Of a DNA stretch of 64,000 nt, positions 32,368 through 44,624 are shown one piece after another. A program made the translations under genes and the position numbers. The DNA is taken from the NCBI GenBank assembly GCA_025350705.1, contig JANXXH010000051.1, forward strand, positions 1 through 64,000, given 5' to 3'. This DNA is from Gallionella sp. Lineage in GTDB: Bacteria; Pseudomonadota; Gammaproteobacteria; Burkholderiales; Gallionellaceae. Under the pieces are notes generated by a model. That model ran no database searches and had not been told where the DNA came from. It saw only the letters and a list, made by a program, of their open reading frames with translations. Each line of letters opens with the position of its first letter. The stretch's first letter is position 1.

Positions 32368-33312
32368 CTATTCATCCACTTTCGATTTCAACTCGCTGGC
32401 ACCGGCGATAAATGCCTCAGTGGATTTTCCATGCGCCAGCAATATAAAAGGCGGACCGATGGTGCGCGAAAATGACATCTCGGTCAGCTTGTTGTCGGCA
32501 GTCCATTTTTCGCTTACATAACCGAAACCAATCAAGCTTGCCATCAACGCTACTACAATGATACCCAGCCTACGGCGGCTCATCCGGCTGACCAGACCAA
32601 TATGCCGGTAGAGCAGTGCGCCGATAATGAGCGGCTCCGCAACCTCGGGTAATACGTTGGTCATCAGGTCGGTATTGAGTGCAAAATCCACATAACCATA
32701 CAACAATCCATTCAAAAAAATAAGCAGTGCGACGCCCAGAGATGCATTAACGGCATGAGCAACAAAGTTGGCGCGCCCTGACAGTACCCGTCCTATCAGC
32801 GCCCAGAAACCACCCCAAACCAGCAACAAAACTATAACGCCGACGATCGGGAGCAGCAAAATGCGATAACCCTCGGCGCGATCGTAATTCAGCCACAGCG
32901 TTAACAGGTACATCAACACCAAAGCCGCAACGCCGACAAATAGTGCCGGCCAACTCCTCAGCCAAGCTTTGCTTGGCAGCGACTTTTCCGCGGAAACGGC
33001 ATAACCAATCGGACGGATACGCAACTGCGTATGCCCGATGCGTACCACCTGATTCGCCGAAACGGTCGCATCGGCTTGCTTGCCGCGCAGTGTATCTACC
33101 ATCATCGCGTTGACGCTGATCACTACCTTCAGCTGATAAGCGCCCTCACCCACAGGATTTATTTCCAGATGGTTGGCGGCAACATAAGGGTCATCCAGCA
33201 CGACATCGTTAGTGTACGCACGTCCGATTCTCAGCGGCCAAGCATACACCGGGTGCCGGGATGACACGTCGCCATGCCGATCCAGTATCTCGACCCAGGC
33301 TAATCGTTCCAT
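32368..33312 (-). CDS. FHA-domain multi-pass membrane protein
   Basis: N-terminal FHA-like pattern (PLRIGRAYTNDVVLDDPYVAANHLEI) followed by about 6-7 hydrophobic segments. Confidence 0.75.
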   Translation of the reverse strand: MERLAWVEILDRHGDVSSRHPVYAWPLRIGRAYTNDVVLDDPYVAANHLEINPVGEGAYQLKVVISVNAMMVDTLRGKQADATVSANQVVRIGHTQLRIRPIGYAVSAEKSLPSKAWLRSWPALFVGVAALVLMYLLTLWLNYDRAEGYRILLLPIVGVIVLLLVWGGFWALIGRVLSGRANFVAHAVNASLGVALLIFLNGLLYGYVDFALNTDLMTNVLPEVAEPLIIGALLYRHIGLVSRMSRRRLGIIVVALMASLIGFGYVSEKWTADNKLTEMSFSRTIGPPFILLAHGKSTEAFIAGASELKSKVDE

Positions 33313-34583
33313 TTGAGCGCCTCCATATAGTGTCGCACCATGCGCATGCCGTCTTCATAGGCGACGCCGTCCAGATTGAGCTTGGTTACCAATGCTTGTT
33401 TACCCTCACGCAGGCTGACCACCCTGAGATCGATGTCATACATGCCCAAATACTTGCGGTAGGCTCTCAAACAGAGCGCTGCCTTGGCGGGCATGCCGTT
33501 CAAATTAAGGGTGGAATCGGTGCAGGAAAATTTGGTGAAATGTTTGATGTCAGCATTAAAATCTTCATGACTGCCATAGGCTTTTTGGAGCAGCCGCCCG
33601 AACCGGAATGAGTCGAGTACGTCGCTTTGATACAGCAGACTCTCGTAAAATACGCTGCCCATATTGATACCCTGCCCGACATATACATTGGAATTTCCGG
33701 AACAGTTGTAAGACCTCACGCTGAAAAATAATTTTTCCTTGTCCGACTTGCTCGCCCAGCAGCGAATGTACGGATCAGCCGCATCCGGCACGGTGTACCC
33801 CGCATCCATTTGCACCGGCAAGGATTTGCGCGTCAAACGTTCTACTAGCGCGCTTGAATGCTGCTTCATCTGGCGCGTGATCTCCGGTTGAAACTCTGCC
33901 GCAACCACAGGTGTTGCACGCCAGCGCGCAAGCAACTCACGGGCATACTGCGCCGGCACCAAAAATCCTCTCGATTCGCCCATCGTTGCCACATTGATGC
34001 CGACCAACTCGCCTGATTTGCTGACCACCGGCCCGCCGCTCATGCCGGGATTGATCGCGCCGGTAAAATGCAAAGTGTCGTAGAAAGAGTGTTCCTGCAG
34101 CCCGTTATTCACTCCCTCCACGATGACCTGTCCCAAGTCATTCGGGTCGCCCAGCGAAAACAGTTTTTCGCCCCGCTCAAGCGGATTGGCCTGAAAGCGC
34201 AGGTAAGGCAGATGGCTGCCCTTGCGCTGCAACAGTGCCAGGTCGTGCAACACATCAATGGCCAGCAGGGTGAGCCCGCCGCGCTCGCCATTGCTGGCGA
34301 CGTATTCCATCTCGTAAATATTGGGCTCCAGCGCATGGCTGGAAACAACGTGATAATTAGTGATGAGCAGCCCATCATCGCTCACATAAAAACCGGAACC
34401 GGTGGAATTTTGTGATTTACTGCCCTTGAGCAAGGTACGTATCTGCACCACTGACGCCTTGGCTGTAGCAAATACTACCTGCGCCCGGCCCTCGTTGGCG
34501 GGCTCTGAATAGGCCGTGACAGAAAGAAAACATGCCAACAGCAAAATGACTTGCCGTGTATGCATAAATAAAATAGTCCGCAA
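33300..34583 (-). CDS. Secreted trypsin-like (DegP/S1C-type) serine protease
   Basis: Signal peptide; STGSGFYVSDDGLLITNYHVV, DLALLQ, GAINPGMSGGPVVSKSGELVGINVA. Confidence 0.88.
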   Translation of the reverse strand: MRTILFMHTRQVILLLACFLSVTAYSEPANEGRAQVVFATAKASVVQIRTLLKGSKSQNSTGSGFYVSDDGLLITNYHVVSSHALEPNIYEMEYVASNGERGGLTLLAIDVLHDLALLQRKGSHLPYLRFQANPLERGEKLFSLGDPNDLGQVIVEGVNNGLQEHSFYDTLHFTGAINPGMSGGPVVSKSGELVGINVATMGESRGFLVPAQYARELLARWRATPVVAAEFQPEITRQMKQHSSALVERLTRKSLPVQMDAGYTVPDAADPYIRCWASKSDKEKLFFSVRSYNCSGNSNVYVGQGINMGSVFYESLLYQSDVLDSFRFGRLLQKAYGSHEDFNADIKHFTKFSCTDSTLNLNGMPAKAALCLRAYRKYLGMYDIDLRVVSLREGKQALVTKLNLDGVAYEDGMRMVRHYMEALKWND

Positions 34584-34745
34584 ACCTTCCTCCCCCGCTA
34601 CAAAATATTGACGAACGAACGGCGCATTCTACATGGCATTCCGGATCGAGGGAAAAATGTGGCTGACAGCAAGTTTGCGCAGAAGTGATATGCGGCAATG
34701 CAAGATTTGAACGCAAGTATTGTTGCGTTGGCCTTCAGGGGTTGC

Positions 34746-35414
34746 TCACTGTTTTAATTCAAGATGTCGCTGCAGTCCATGAATCAAGTTCTGCGCCAAT
34801 TCGGCTTGCAGTTCGTTGATCGGAACCGTGATGCCCAGTTCGCAGGCTTGGGTCACGCGCAGCCCGGCATAGCCGCACGGGTTAATGTTGGCGAACGGCG
34901 TCATATCCATGTCCACATTGAATGACAAACCGTGATAGCAACAACCGTTTTTGATTTTCAGCCCCAGCGCAGCGATTTTTGCATCACCCACATACACACC
35001 GGGAGCATCCTCGCGACTTTGAGCAGCCACGCCATGCTCGGCCAGCAAGTCGATCACAGCCTGTTCCATCAGGCGCACCAAATCACGCACATTGATTTTC
35101 CAGCGGCGCATATCGAGCAGCACGTAAGCGACGATCTGGCCGGGGCCGTGATAAGTGATCTGCCCGCCGCGATCTATTTTTACGACGGGGATATTGGTGC
35201 TGCGCAACAGGTGTTCCGGCTTGCCCGCCAGGCCTTGCGTGTAAACGGGCGGATGCTGCACCAGCCATATCTCGTCGCGTGTCTCTGCATTTTTCTGGCT
35301 GCTGCGTTCGGCGGTGAAGCGCTTCATCGCATCCCAAGTGGCTTGGTATTCGACCAGGCCCAGTGATTTGATATGTGGTGTCACAGTACCATTACAATTG
35401 ACGGATGGTCGCAC
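34746..35414 (-). CDS. lipB: Lipoyl(octanoyl) transferase
   Basis: [47 protein letters not shown]. Confidence 0.97.
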   Translation of the reverse strand: MRPSVNCNGTVTPHIKSLGLVEYQATWDAMKRFTAERSSQKNAETRDEIWLVQHPPVYTQGLAGKPEHLLRSTNIPVVKIDRGGQITYHGPGQIVAYVLLDMRRWKINVRDLVRLMEQAVIDLLAEHGVAAQSREDAPGVYVGDAKIAALGLKIKNGCCYHGLSFNVDMDMTPFANINPCGYAGLRVTQACELGITVPINELQAELAQNLIHGLQRHLELKQ

Positions 35415-35665
35415 AATTCCTGGTACAGCGCGTCGAGTTGTTCGCGCGATGTGGCTTGCACGGTGCAGGTCAGGCTGATGTAGCGCGCATTTTTGCTGGC
35501 GCGCATTTCCATCGTGGCGGCGAGAAAACCCGGGTCGTGTTTGGTGACCACTTCCAGCACAGCCTGTGCGAAACCCGCCTGTTGCAGGCCGAATATCTTG
35601 ATCGGAAACTCGCAGGGATACTCGATCAAGCTGTGGGTTAATTTGCTTTCCGTTAAATCTCTCAT
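35381..35665 (-). CDS. DUF493 (YbeD-like) protein
   Basis: [16 protein letters not shown]...[21 protein letters not shown]-like pattern; upstream of lipB. Confidence 0.88.
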   Translation of the reverse strand: MRDLTESKLTHSLIEYPCEFPIKIFGLQQAGFAQAVLEVVTKHDPGFLAATMEMRASKNARYISLTCTVQATSREQLDALYQELCDHPSIVMVL

Positions 35666-35667
35666 CG

Positions 35668-36546
35668 CTATTTACTATTTTGGCGCATCACGTCGCGTTT
35701 AAAATCCTGATAAAGCTTATGCAACACGGCAAACATCTCGCCCGGCTTTCCCGAACCGACCGGCTTGCCGTCGAGTCTGGTGATCGCAAGCACTTCTTTG
35801 GTCGATGAGGTGAGCAACAGTTCATCCGCAGCAAATACTTCGGCTACACCTATCCTGCGCACTTCATGCGGAATGCCGTTAGCCGCAGCGATTTCCAGGA
35901 TCACATCGTAGGTGATGCCGGGCAGCATCAGATTGTCTTTGGGCGGCGCAAGCAGTTTGCCGTTCTTCACCACAAAGATGTTGCTGGCCGCGCCTTCGGT
36001 CATGAACGAGGGCTCGTTGTTTGAGCCGGGGCGAATCAAAATGGTTTCCGCACACCCCGCGTCGACCGCCATCTGGCGCAGCAGCACATTGGGCAGCAGC
36101 GCAATGGCTTTGATATCGCAGCGCAGCCAGCGGTTATCCTGCGCGGTGATAGCGCCTACGCCGCTTTGCAACAAGTCGGCAGGCGCGGTGAGTAGCGGGT
36201 TGCTCATCATGAATACCGTCGGTTTGACTGGCGGATTCGGAAAAGCGTGATCGCGTTTCGCCACGCCGCGCGTGATGTGCAAATACAAGTATTGGTCTTG
36301 CGCCTCGTTGCGCTCGACGAGCTCGTTGATGATGTTCGCCCATTCGCCATTGCCATATGGATTGGCCAACCTGATACCGTCCAGACTATGTTGCAAACGC
36401 CGCAAATGTTCTGCCAGGCGAAACGCCCTGCGCGAATACACCGGAATAACCTCATACACGCCGTCACCGAATATGAAGCCGCGATCCATCACGGAGATCT
36501 TTGCTTCCCCGATGGGCATGTACTCGCCGTTTAAGAAAATGGTCAT
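35668..36546 (-). CDS. D-amino acid aminotransferase (class IV PLP)
   Basis: [51 protein letters not shown]. Confidence 0.93.
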   Translation of the reverse strand: MTIFLNGEYMPIGEAKISVMDRGFIFGDGVYEVIPVYSRRAFRLAEHLRRLQHSLDGIRLANPYGNGEWANIINELVERNEAQDQYLYLHITRGVAKRDHAFPNPPVKPTVFMMSNPLLTAPADLLQSGVGAITAQDNRWLRCDIKAIALLPNVLLRQMAVDAGCAETILIRPGSNNEPSFMTEGAASNIFVVKNGKLLAPPKDNLMLPGITYDVILEIAAANGIPHEVRRIGVAEVFAADELLLTSSTKEVLAITRLDGKPVGSGKPGEMFAVLHKLYQDFKRDVMRQNSK

Positions 36547-36554
36547 GGCTTTGC

Positions 36555-37688
36555 CTATTCGAACAACAAGCGTATGGTATCCCAGCCGCGCGAAAATACA
36601 TTTGCCAGCGGCACGCTATCCAATGCCACCAAAGGAAATTCCGCATAAGGTTTCCCGTCCAGAGTCAATTTGAGCACACCCAGCTGTTGCCCGCCAGCGA
36701 TAGGGGCAAGAATGGGTTGGCGCGTCTCCATCTTCGCCTTGAGTTGGGCAAATGTTCCTTTTGGAATGCTCAAAAACAGATCGCGGCGAAAACCGATATC
36801 AAGGTGACTCTCGGTACCCTTCCAGATGCGGAGCTGGGCGACAGGCTGTCCCTTTGAATACAAACGCGCGGCATCAAAATACTGAAAGCCGTAATTCAAC
36901 AGCTTCTGGCTTTCGGTGGCACGCAGCCTGTCGGAATCCGCGCCGAAGATCACCGATATCAACCTATGGTTATCGCGCTGGGCTGATCCGACCAGACAAA
37001 ATCCGGCCGATTCGGTGTGCCCGGTTTTCATGCCGTCCGCATAAGGGTCGAGCCACAGCAAGCGGTTGCGATTGGCTTGAGCGACGCTATTGAAAGTGTA
37101 GTTGCGCAGGGAGAACAGCGGATAGTGCTGGGGATAATCGCGCACGATGGCCGCCGCCAGCACGGCCAGATCGGATGCGCTGCTGTAGTGTTGCGCATCC
37201 GACAGGCCTACCGAGTTGGTGAAGTGAGTGTTGATCATGCCGAGCCGTTTCGCTTCCTGATTCATCTGGTCGACAAAACCCGCTTCGCTGCCCGCTATAT
37301 AGACCGCCAGCGTAATGGCTGCGTCGTTGCCGGATTGCACGACCAGTCCGTGCAACAGCTCATCAACCGTGACTACCTGGCCGGCTTTAAGCAGCATGCG
37401 TGATTCGCCTCCAGAGTTGCGCACCGCAGCAGCCGGGACATTCAACTTTTGTTTCAAAGACAAGATACCATGCTTGATCGCGTCGAAAGCCAGATATGCG
37501 GTCATCAATTTGGTCAGCGAAGCCGGCTCCATGCGCGCATCGCCGTTTTGATTCACCAGAACCTGATCGCTGTTGAAGTCATACAGCAGGTAGGACTTGG
37601 CATCCAGCTGCGGTGCTGTTGGCAAAAGGGTTGGCTGCGCGGACGCGAGCACAGGCAGCAACAGGAGGAGCGCTAAAATGAGCTTCAT
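36555..37688 (-). CDS. D-alanyl-D-alanine carboxypeptidase (PBP5/6 family)
   Basis: EPASLTKLMTAYLAFDAIK (SxxK), VVQSGNDAAITLA (SxN), DGMKTGHTESAGFCLVG (KTG). Confidence 0.96.
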   Translation of the reverse strand: MKLILALLLLLPVLASAQPTLLPTAPQLDAKSYLLYDFNSDQVLVNQNGDARMEPASLTKLMTAYLAFDAIKHGILSLKQKLNVPAAAVRNSGGESRMLLKAGQVVTVDELLHGLVVQSGNDAAITLAVYIAGSEAGFVDQMNQEAKRLGMINTHFTNSVGLSDAQHYSSASDLAVLAAAIVRDYPQHYPLFSLRNYTFNSVAQANRNRLLWLDPYADGMKTGHTESAGFCLVGSAQRDNHRLISVIFGADSDRLRATESQKLLNYGFQYFDAARLYSKGQPVAQLRIWKGTESHLDIGFRRDLFLSIPKGTFAQLKAKMETRQPILAPIAGGQQLGVLKLTLDGKPYAEFPLVALDSVPLANVFSRGWDTIRLLFE

Positions 37689-37827
37689 AATGCAAGGAAA
37701 TATTTTAAGGGCGCAATTATAGTCGCGTCACCATGGCATTGATAGCAATGCTGCACGTTTCACATGCCGCGTATAATCACCGCACGTCATTTCTTTAATC
37801 CGGCATTTCGTTCGACGGAAAACCATC

Positions 37828-38310
37828 ATGACTAATTCATATCGTTTTGGCGGGTTGCTGGCAGCCCTGCTGATAAGTGCCCGCGTCTACGCTGGCGACA
37901 TTCAAGTTACCAATGCGTGGACTCGAGCCACCGCTCCCGGACAAGAGGCGGCCGGAATCGACATGACCATCACCAGCAAAAGATCCGCTACACTGGTTGG
38001 CGTATCAAGCCCGGCAGCTAAAGCTGTGGAGCTGCACAGCATGACGAGCGAGAACGGCATGATGAAGATGCATGCGGTTAAAACCATCGAGCTGCCTGCA
38101 GGCAAACCCGTGAACCTGCACGACAGCGGCTATCACTTGATGCTGGACGGATTGAAGGTTCCGCTCAAAGAAGGCGAATCTGTTCCGCTGACGCTGAGCA
38201 TCAAGGTTGACAAGCAAAGTATCGTGAAGATCGGCATCAAAGCCGAAGTGAAATCGCTGCATGCCACCAGTGCCGCAACTCAGGAGAAGGAACATCATCA
38301 CGATCACTAA
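37828..38310 (+). CDS. Copper chaperone PCu(A)C family, His-rich C-terminus
   Basis: VELHSMTSENGMMKMHAV...LHDSGYHLMLDGLKVPLKEG; ends KEHHHDH. Confidence 0.93.
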   Translation: MTNSYRFGGLLAALLISARVYAGDIQVTNAWTRATAPGQEAAGIDMTITSKRSATLVGVSSPAAKAVELHSMTSENGMMKMHAVKTIELPAGKPVNLHDSGYHLMLDGLKVPLKEGESVPLTLSIKVDKQSIVKIGIKAEVKSLHATSAATQEKEHHHDH

Positions 38311-38393
38311 GTGAGTGTTGGCTTCGTCGCAACCTCAGGCGGCGTATGCCGCCTTATTCTTTTCTGGTGTAGAATCTGCGGCATATATTTTGA

Positions 38394-39287
<894 letters not shown>

Positions 39288-39290
39288 AGG

Positions 39291-39932
39291 GTGGCTGCGC
39301 CGTTGTGGATTTTTGATCTGGACAACACGCTGCATGATGCGACGCCGCACATCTTTCCGCACATCAACCGCAGCATGACGGAATACGTCCAGAAACATCT
39401 GCAACTGAACGAGGCGGCGGCAAACGATTTACGTGTGCATTACTGGCAGCGCTATGGCGCGACCATGAGCGGCTTGATGCGCAATCACGGTACCGACCCG
39501 GATCATTTTTTGTGGCACACGCACCAGTTTCCGGACTTGCCGCAAATGGTGTTGCGCAAACCGCGCTTGCGCCATGTGCTGAAAAGTTTGCCGGGAAAAA
39601 AAGCGGTGTTCTCGAATGCGCCGCAACATTATGCGCAAGCGGTGCTGAAGTTGTTGCGCATCGATGACATGTTCGATGATGTGGTGGCAGTAGAGCACAC
39701 TCGCTATCGCCCCAAGCCGGACAACTACGGTTTCATGCGATTGTTGAGGCGACATCGCATGCGAGCCGCGCAATGTGTGATGGTGGAAGATTGCCTGGAG
39801 AACTTGCGCACCGCAAAACGGCTGGGGATGCGCACGGTGTGGGTAAGCGCTTGCAGCAAAGGCGCGCCGTATGTAGACGTGAAGATTCGCGATGTGATGC
39901 AGTTGCCAAGCGTTCAGAGTCGCTTGGCTTAA
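39291..39932 (+). CDS. HAD-family pyrimidine 5'-nucleotidase
   Basis: WIFDLDNTLHDATPHIFPHINRSMTEYV, KPDNYGF, VEDCLENLRTAKRLGMRTVWVS. Confidence 0.92.
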   Translation: MAAPLWIFDLDNTLHDATPHIFPHINRSMTEYVQKHLQLNEAAANDLRVHYWQRYGATMSGLMRNHGTDPDHFLWHTHQFPDLPQMVLRKPRLRHVLKSLPGKKAVFSNAPQHYAQAVLKLLRIDDMFDDVVAVEHTRYRPKPDNYGFMRLLRRHRMRAAQCVMVEDCLENLRTAKRLGMRTVWVSACSKGAPYVDVKIRDVMQLPSVQSRLA

Positions 39933-39944
39933 ATACAAACCCTC

Positions 39945-40003
39945 TCCCGGCCTTTGGCCACCCTCTCCTGCTTGCGGGAGTGGGGTTGGGGGAGAGGGTG
40001 TTT
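39945..40003. repeat. CCCTCTCCC...GGGAGAGGG hairpin repeat
   Basis: aaccctctcccggcctttggccaccctctcctgcttgcgggagtggggttgggggagaggg; same family as 412-466. Confidence 0.7.
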
Positions 40004-40018
40004 GATAAAGGGGGAATC

Positions 40019-40597
40019 ATGGCCGCAAAACCAGGCGAGAGAAAGTTGCAGATACTGCAAACCGTGGCGCACATGCTGGAGCAGCCCAAGGGCGAGAAGA
40101 TCACTACGGCTGCCTTGGCTGCGCGACTGGAGCTTTCCGAAGCAGCGTTGTATCGCCACTTCGCCAGCAAAGCGCAGATGTTCGAGGGTCTGATCGAATT
40201 CATCGAGCAGACCGTGTTCGGCCTGATCAACAAGATCACGCAGGATGAAAAGAGCGGCTTGAAACAGATCGAATCGACTCTGGTCATGTTGCTCAGCTTT
40301 GCGGAAAAGAATCGCGGCATGACGCGCGTGCTGATCGGCGACGCACTGGTGAATGAGGACGAGCGTTTGCAGAATCGCATCAATCAATTGCTGGATCGCA
40401 TCGAAGCCACGCTCAAACAATCGCTGCGCATGGCAGCGACACAAGGCGAGATGGGCGCGGAAGTGGATGTGGGCGCACACGCCAATCTGCTGGTGTGTTA
40501 CGTGATAGGCCGCTGGACACAGTTCGCCAAGAGCGGTTTCACGCGCGAACCGATGGCGCAGTGGCCGGCGCAACTGGCAATCCTTTTGCATAAATAA
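40019..40597 (+). CDS. slmA: TetR-type nucleoid occlusion factor SlmA
   Basis: KITTAALAARLELSEAALYRHFASKAQMFEGLIEFIEQTVFGLINKI; located after argB and the HAD gene; start at 40019, not 39773. Confidence 0.92.
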   Translation: MAAKPGERKLQILQTVAHMLEQPKGEKITTAALAARLELSEAALYRHFASKAQMFEGLIEFIEQTVFGLINKITQDEKSGLKQIESTLVMLLSFAEKNRGMTRVLIGDALVNEDERLQNRINQLLDRIEATLKQSLRMAATQGEMGAEVDVGAHANLLVCYVIGRWTQFAKSGFTREPMAQWPAQLAILLHK

Positions 40598-40610
40598 CCA
40601 AGGCTAAAAA

Positions 40611-41723
40611 ATGATTTTGATTTTAGGTTCCAACGTCAGCGAACAATCCCCGGAGTACAAACAACTGACGGCACACCTGGCCAAACTGCCGGGCATCCAG
40701 ACACGCGTGCATGTCGAGCGCGGCAGCGAAAAAACGCTGACGGAAATCTACCTGATCGGCAACACCCAGTCGCTGGACATCGAAGACATGCGCAGCTTGC
40801 CGTGCGTCGAGCGCGTGGTGCGCGTGTCCGAGGAATACCGCATCCTCGGGCGACACAAGGACGACCAGCGTCCCACCCATTTCGAATACAACGGCGTGCG
40901 CTTCGGGCAAGACACGCTGCACGTGTTCGCCGGGCTGTGCGCGGTGGACAACCGCGAGCATGTCGAGATCATGATGAAGGCCGTCGCGGACGCGGGGCAG
41001 GTGTGCACGCGCATGGGTGCCTACAAGCCGCGCACCAGCCCGTATGCGTTCCAGGGTCATGGCAAGAATTGTCTGCCTTATGTGTTCGAGTTGGCGGGCA
41101 AATACGGCATCAAGGTGATCGCGATGGAGATCACCCACGAATCGCATCTCAATGAGATCAATGAAGCGCTGCACCAGACCGGCGATCCGACCGGTGTGAT
41201 GCTGCAGATCGGCACGCGCAACACGCAGAACTTCGAGCTGCTGAAGATCGTCGGGCGCCAAACCGAAATGCCCATCCTGCTCAAGCGCGGCTTCGGCATC
41301 ACGCTGGACGAATCGCTGAACGCGGCGGAATACCTCGCCTCGGAAGGTAACCGCAACGTGGTGTTCGGCCTGCGCGGCATGAAGACCAACATGGGCGACC
41401 CGCACCGCAACTTCGTCGATTTCTCGCACGTGCCGGTAGTCAAGCGATTAACGCGCATGCCGGTGTGCATCGACCCGTCGCACTCGGTAGGATCTAGACA
41501 ATCATCACCGGACGGCATCCTCGACATGATGCACGTCACCGCACAAGGCATCGTTGCGGGCGCGAACATGGTGCTGGTAGATTTTCATCCCGCCCCGCCC
41601 AAGGCGCTGGTGGATGGCCCGCAGGCGATGCTGCTGAAAGAGCTGCCGTATTTTCTGGAAGATGTGCAGATCGCGCGCGGGGCTTATCTCAAGCGCGTCG
41701 AGTTACGTCAGCAGCAAGTTTGA
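40611..41723 (+). CDS. 3-deoxy-7-phosphoheptulonate (DAHP) synthase
   Basis: FAGLCAVDNREHVEIMMKAVADAG, GAYKPRTSPYAFQG, CIDPSHSVGSR. Confidence 0.93.
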   Translation: MILILGSNVSEQSPEYKQLTAHLAKLPGIQTRVHVERGSEKTLTEIYLIGNTQSLDIEDMRSLPCVERVVRVSEEYRILGRHKDDQRPTHFEYNGVRFGQDTLHVFAGLCAVDNREHVEIMMKAVADAGQVCTRMGAYKPRTSPYAFQGHGKNCLPYVFELAGKYGIKVIAMEITHESHLNEINEALHQTGDPTGVMLQIGTRNTQNFELLKIVGRQTEMPILLKRGFGITLDESLNAAEYLASEGNRNVVFGLRGMKTNMGDPHRNFVDFSHVPVVKRLTRMPVCIDPSHSVGSRQSSPDGILDMMHVTAQGIVAGANMVLVDFHPAPPKALVDGPQAMLLKELPYFLEDVQIARGAYLKRVELRQQQV

Positions 41724-41769
41724 TTTCGGGAGAGGATCTCTCTACTCCACTATACAAATCGAGAATCTT

Positions 41770-42408
41770 TCACAGATTTTGCAGATCGCCGGGAATATCG
41801 ATGTCAGCAAAGATTCCGGCATCGTTGATCTTGATATCCACGACTTTGGATTTATCGCGCTCCAGCAAACGTCGTGCTCCGGTATCGCCCTGCAGCGCCA
41901 GCAATTCATCGCGGTAATGAGAGGCAAACCCGACCGGATGGCCGCGCCTGCCAGCGCGGGAGGGAGCAGCGAGAGCCGCACCGGCTGACAGCGCACTGCA
42001 CACTCCCGAAATCGCTGCCGCAGGTACAGCAGGCATATCGGCCAGCCCGATCAGCCAACCTTTGGCATCGCGGTTTGCGTGAATACCGCAGGCGAGGCTG
42101 GCAGCCATTCCCTGCGCGGCATCCGCACAGGCTATCCAGCGGATCGTCCCTGACTTGATCGCGCTCAACGCCGATTCGATCGCGCTGCAAAATGTTTCCG
42201 CTCCCGGCCTGACAACCACGCTGACATGACCGAACGTATCCAGCCAGAACCACAAACTGTGCGCGGCGAGCGGCAATGTCACGCCGCGCAGCGTCAGCGG
42301 ATGCAGCAGCTTGTCCGAACCGAAGCGTTGCGAGGTACCCGCTGCCAGCACGATGGCGGCGATGCCGCCCTGATTAGACCCAAGATCGTCAGACACAGCA
42401 TCGATCAA
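41770..42408 (-). CDS. MobA/MocA-like nucleotidyltransferase (molybdenum cofactor)
   Basis: [20 protein letters not shown]; end of an overlapping Mo-hydroxylase operon. Confidence 0.88.
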   Translation of the reverse strand: MIDAVSDDLGSNQGGIAAIVLAAGTSQRFGSDKLLHPLTLRGVTLPLAAHSLWFWLDTFGHVSVVVRPGAETFCSAIESALSAIKSGTIRWIACADAAQGMAASLACGIHANRDAKGWLIGLADMPAVPAAAISGVCSALSAGAALAAPSRAGRRGHPVGFASHYRDELLALQGDTGARRLLERDKSKVVDIKINDAGIFADIDIPGDLQNL

Positions 42409-44624
42409 GCAAATGTTTCCTTGTCGAACGGCATGCGGCGCAAGCGCTTGCCGGTCAGCTTGAACAGCGCGTTGGCCACTGCCGGTGCGATCGGCGGTGT
42501 GCCCGGCTCACCTATGCCGGTGGGTGGTTCGCTACTGGACACGATATGCACCTCGACCTGCGGCATCTCGGAAAAACGCAGCGGCGTGTAGTCGTGGAAA
42601 TTGGATTGCACCACGCGGCCTTTGTCCAGAGTGATTGCGCCATGCAACGCGGCGGAAAGTCCGTAGACGATGCCGCCTTCGATCTGCTGGCGCACGCCGT
42701 CCGGGTTGATCACCATGCCGCAATCCACTGCAGCGACCACGCGATGCACGCGCACCTTGCCGTTCTCCAGCGACACTTCGGCGATCTCCGCCACATAGCT
42801 GTCGAACGACTTGTGCACCGCCACACCGTAAGCACAACCCGCAGCCAATTTCTTTTTGCCCCAGTCGGCCTTGTCCGCAGCCAGTTGCAACACACCCCGG
42901 TAACGCGAAGTGACTGGCAGGTTGGCTAGCCGGTAGGCGAGCGGATCCTTGCCGGCCAGATGCGCGAGTTCGTCTATCATCGTCTCGACCACGAACGCCG
43001 TATGCGAGTGGCCCACCGAGCGCCACCACTGCACAGGCACTTCATTCTTCGGGCTATGCAACTCGACCTGCAGATTGGGTATCACGTAGGGCAGGGTCGC
43101 CGCGCCCTCCACCGAAGTGACATCGACGCCGTTCTGGATCAGGAAAGATGCGAACGCAGTATCGGCAATGATGGACTGCCCGACCAGCGTGTGTTTCCAC
43201 GCCAGCGGCTTGCCGTCCTTCGCGATGCCCGCTTCGATGTTATCTGACCACATCGGCCGGTAGTTGCCGCCGCGCATGTCGTCCTCGCGCGTCCACACCA
43301 CCTTGACCGGTTGTGCCACTGCCATCGCCACCTGCACCGCCTCGATGACAAAATCGGAGCGCGGATTGGCGCGCCGACCGAAACCGCCACCGAGAAAAGT
43401 GGTATGGATCTCCACCTGTTCCGGCTTGAGCCCCGCAGTCTTGGCCGCCATCATCGCATCCATGGTCTGCATCTGCGTGCCGGTCCAGATGCTGCAGTGA
43501 TCTGGCTTAAGGTCCACCACCACGTTGAGCGGCTCCATCGCGGCGTGTGCCAGATAAGGTATCTCATACTCGGCACTCACGGTCTTGTGCGCCTTCTTGA
43601 AACCCTGCACGGTATCGCCATCCTTGCGCGCCACGGCACCCGGCGTCTTTGCCAGCGCAAGGAATTCCGCGCGCATCTTCGCAGTGGAAAGCGCCGCACC
43701 CGGCCCTTCATCCCATTCGATCTCCAGCAGGTCGCGCGCCGTCTTGGCCGGCCAGAACCCGCTTGCCGCAACCGCGATCCCGGTCGGCACCTGATACACA
43801 CCCTGCACGCCCGGCAGCTTGTGCGCCTCGGTCGCGTCGAAGCGCTTCACCTTGCCGCCGAACACCGGGCTGCGCGCGATCAACACAGTCAGCATGCCGG
43901 GCAGATAAACGTCCAGGCCGAACTGCGCAGTGCCGTTGATCTTGGCCGGCGTATCGAGACGCTTGGTCGCCTTGCCGATGATCTTGAAATCCTTGGGCGA
44001 CTTGAGCTTGACGTCATCAGGCAACGGCAGTTTTGCCGCGGCATCGGCCACCTTGCCATAACTCGATCTCTTGCCGCTGCCGACATGGATCACCTGGCTG
44101 TTCTCGGCATGACATTCGCTTTCCGGCACGCCCCATTGCTGGGCCGCCGCACGGACCAGCAAAGTCCTGGCATTGGCGCCGACGCGCCGCATCTGCTCCC
44201 ACGACGACGGAATGCTGGAACTGCCGCCCGTCAATTGCATCGGCATGGCCGTGTGATTATAAACCGCGGCCACCGGTGCGGACTCGACGCTGATGCGGCT
44301 CCAGTCGGCTTCCAGTTCCTCCGCGATCAGCATCGGCAGCGAGGTGTAAACACCCTGCCCCATCTCGGACTTGTTGACGATGATGGTGATGTTGTCGTCC
44401 GCTGCGATGCGGATGAAAGCGTTGGGCGGATATACCGGCTTAGGCGGCGCATCGGCGGCATAAGCGCGGCCGCCTTTGATCGGCAAATAAAAGCCGATCA
44501 CCAATCCGCCCATCAATGCGGTGGAATCCTTCAGGAATTTTCTGCGCGAAGGATTTTGTGTGGCCATGTTATTTATTTGTTTTTTTAATTGTCTTTCAAT
44601 TTTATTTTCGATCAGCTTGTTCAT
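42405..44624 (-). CDS. Molybdopterin-binding aldehyde/isoquinoline oxidoreductase-like large subunit (TAT signal)
   Basis: [62 protein letters not shown] overlap with the 2Fe-2S gene. Confidence 0.93.
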   Translation of the reverse strand: MNKLIENKIERQLKKQINNMATQNPSRRKFLKDSTALMGGLVIGFYLPIKGGRAYAADAPPKPVYPPNAFIRIAADDNITIIVNKSEMGQGVYTSLPMLIAEELEADWSRISVESAPVAAVYNHTAMPMQLTGGSSSIPSSWEQMRRVGANARTLLVRAAAQQWGVPESECHAENSQVIHVGSGKRSSYGKVADAAAKLPLPDDVKLKSPKDFKIIGKATKRLDTPAKINGTAQFGLDVYLPGMLTVLIARSPVFGGKVKRFDATEAHKLPGVQGVYQVPTGIAVAASGFWPAKTARDLLEIEWDEGPGAALSTAKMRAEFLALAKTPGAVARKDGDTVQGFKKAHKTVSAEYEIPYLAHAAMEPLNVVVDLKPDHCSIWTGTQMQTMDAMMAAKTAGLKPEQVEIHTTFLGGGFGRRANPRSDFVIEAVQVAMAVAQPVKVVWTREDDMRGGNYRPMWSDNIEAGIAKDGKPLAWKHTLVGQSIIADTAFASFLIQNGVDVTSVEGAATLPYVIPNLQVELHSPKNEVPVQWWRSVGHSHTAFVVETMIDELAHLAGKDPLAYRLANLPVTSRYRGVLQLAADKADWGKKKLAAGCAYGVAVHKSFDSYVAEIAEVSLENGKVRVHRVVAAVDCGMVINPDGVRQQIEGGIVYGLSAALHGAITLDKGRVVQSNFHDYTPLRFSEMPQVEVHIVSSSEPPTGIGEPGTPPIAPAVANALFKLTGKRLRRMPFDKETFA

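Noticed and set aside
39773-40018. N-terminal extension of the SlmA ORF
   Set aside because: Overlaps the HAD gene and the CCCTCTCCC repeat; the SlmA-like start MAAKPGERKLQILQ is at 40019.
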